From NCBI GenBank assembly GCA_023436825.1, contig JAEZHS010000301.1, forward strand, positions 1-16,346: a stretch of DNA of 16,346 nt, given 5' to 3'. The notes beneath the pieces were generated by a model. That model ran no database searches, was not told the origin of the DNA, and saw only the letters and a list, made by a program, of their open reading frames with translations. Below, in pieces: positions 16,314 through 16,346 of the stretch. Positions within the stretch are counted from its first letter, which is position 1; each line of letters opens with the position of its first letter. This DNA comes from Pseudomonadota bacterium. Lineage in GTDB: Bacteria; Pseudomonadota; Alphaproteobacteria; Reyranellales; Reyranellaceae. The translations under genes were made by a program, and so were the position numbers.

Positions 16314-16346
16314 GTTCCGCACCCGTCCTGCCGGACGGGTGGCGGC
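16310..16346 (+). CDS. birA: Probable biotin-acetyl-CoA-carboxylase ligase, first 12 codons
   Basis: An open frame starts at GTG 16310, overlapping the nuoN stop as GTGA, and runs off the window end. It reads MSSAPVLPDGWR. The pattern LP-x-G-(W/F)-R just before the catalytic domain is how many alphaproteobacterial BirA proteins begin, and birA is the usual gene after nuoN in this class. BirA attaches biotin to the biotin carboxyl carrier protein of acetyl-CoA carboxylase. A start without the N-terminal DNA-binding domain of E. coli BirA would fit the short, non-regulatory type. Twelve residues cannot prove this; the call rests mainly on gene order. Confidence 0.6.
   Translation, partial: MSSAPVLPDGWR

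Noticed and set aside
12112..16322. Long minus-strand frames opposite nuoL, nuoM and nuoN (12112-13575, 13331-14932, 14823-16322)
   Set aside because: Their composition is Arg/Gln/His/Asp-rich and low-complexity, typical of shadows of hydrophobic membrane genes read in reverse.

Overview
The window is a GC-rich chromosomal segment, almost certainly from an alphaproteobacterium. Four things point there: the order lon – hupB – tRNA-Val – tRNA-Asp – nuoA-N – birA, separate nuoC and nuoD genes, a mitochondrial-like NuoB, and a NuoG without the extra N7 cysteine cluster. Placement below class (for example Rhodospirillales-like) is a guess from protein flavour only. All genes called are on the + strand.

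Layout. Positions 1-606 hold the C-terminal protease part of Lon, closed by a strong intrinsic terminator (632-666). A sigma70-type promoter (819-846) then drives hupB (886-1158), a GTG-started HU nucleoid protein. A 530-base stretch without a gene follows. It holds several hairpins, a well-formed promoter with no evident gene (1296-1324), an imperfect inverted repeat of the dispersed intergenic type (1459-1526) and a small tandem repeat. tRNA-Val(UAC) lies at 1689-1763. Directly behind it is the wreck of a small GIY-YIG nuclease gene (1803-1976), with one frameshift and one internal deletion. A promoter with a perfect -35 box (2066-2092) precedes tRNA-Asp(GUC) at 2117-2193.

Fifty bases after the tRNA-Asp CCA end begins a complete 14-gene nuo operon (nuoA to nuoN, 2244-16313) for proton-pumping NADH:ubiquinone oxidoreductase (complex I). 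The genes are packed with gaps of 3-22 bases or short overlaps (10, 4 and 1 bases), so translational coupling is likely. NuoE, F and G form the NADH-oxidising module. NuoB, C, D and I form the connecting and quinone-reducing module. NuoA, H, J, K, L, M and N form the membrane proton-pumping arm. All cluster-ligating cysteines and the main charged pump residues that I checked are present. The operon has no visible promoter between tRNA-Asp and nuoA, so tRNA and operon may share a transcript. The window ends a few codons into a gene overlapping nuoN, most likely birA.

Most of the window is a conventional housekeeping locus and I do not see a new multi-gene system. The points worth a second look are the decayed GIY-YIG gene against tRNA-Val, the orphan promoter and repeats after hupB, the tRNA-Asp/nuo arrangement, and a NuoB in which a nearly invariant arginine near the quinone site is methionine.
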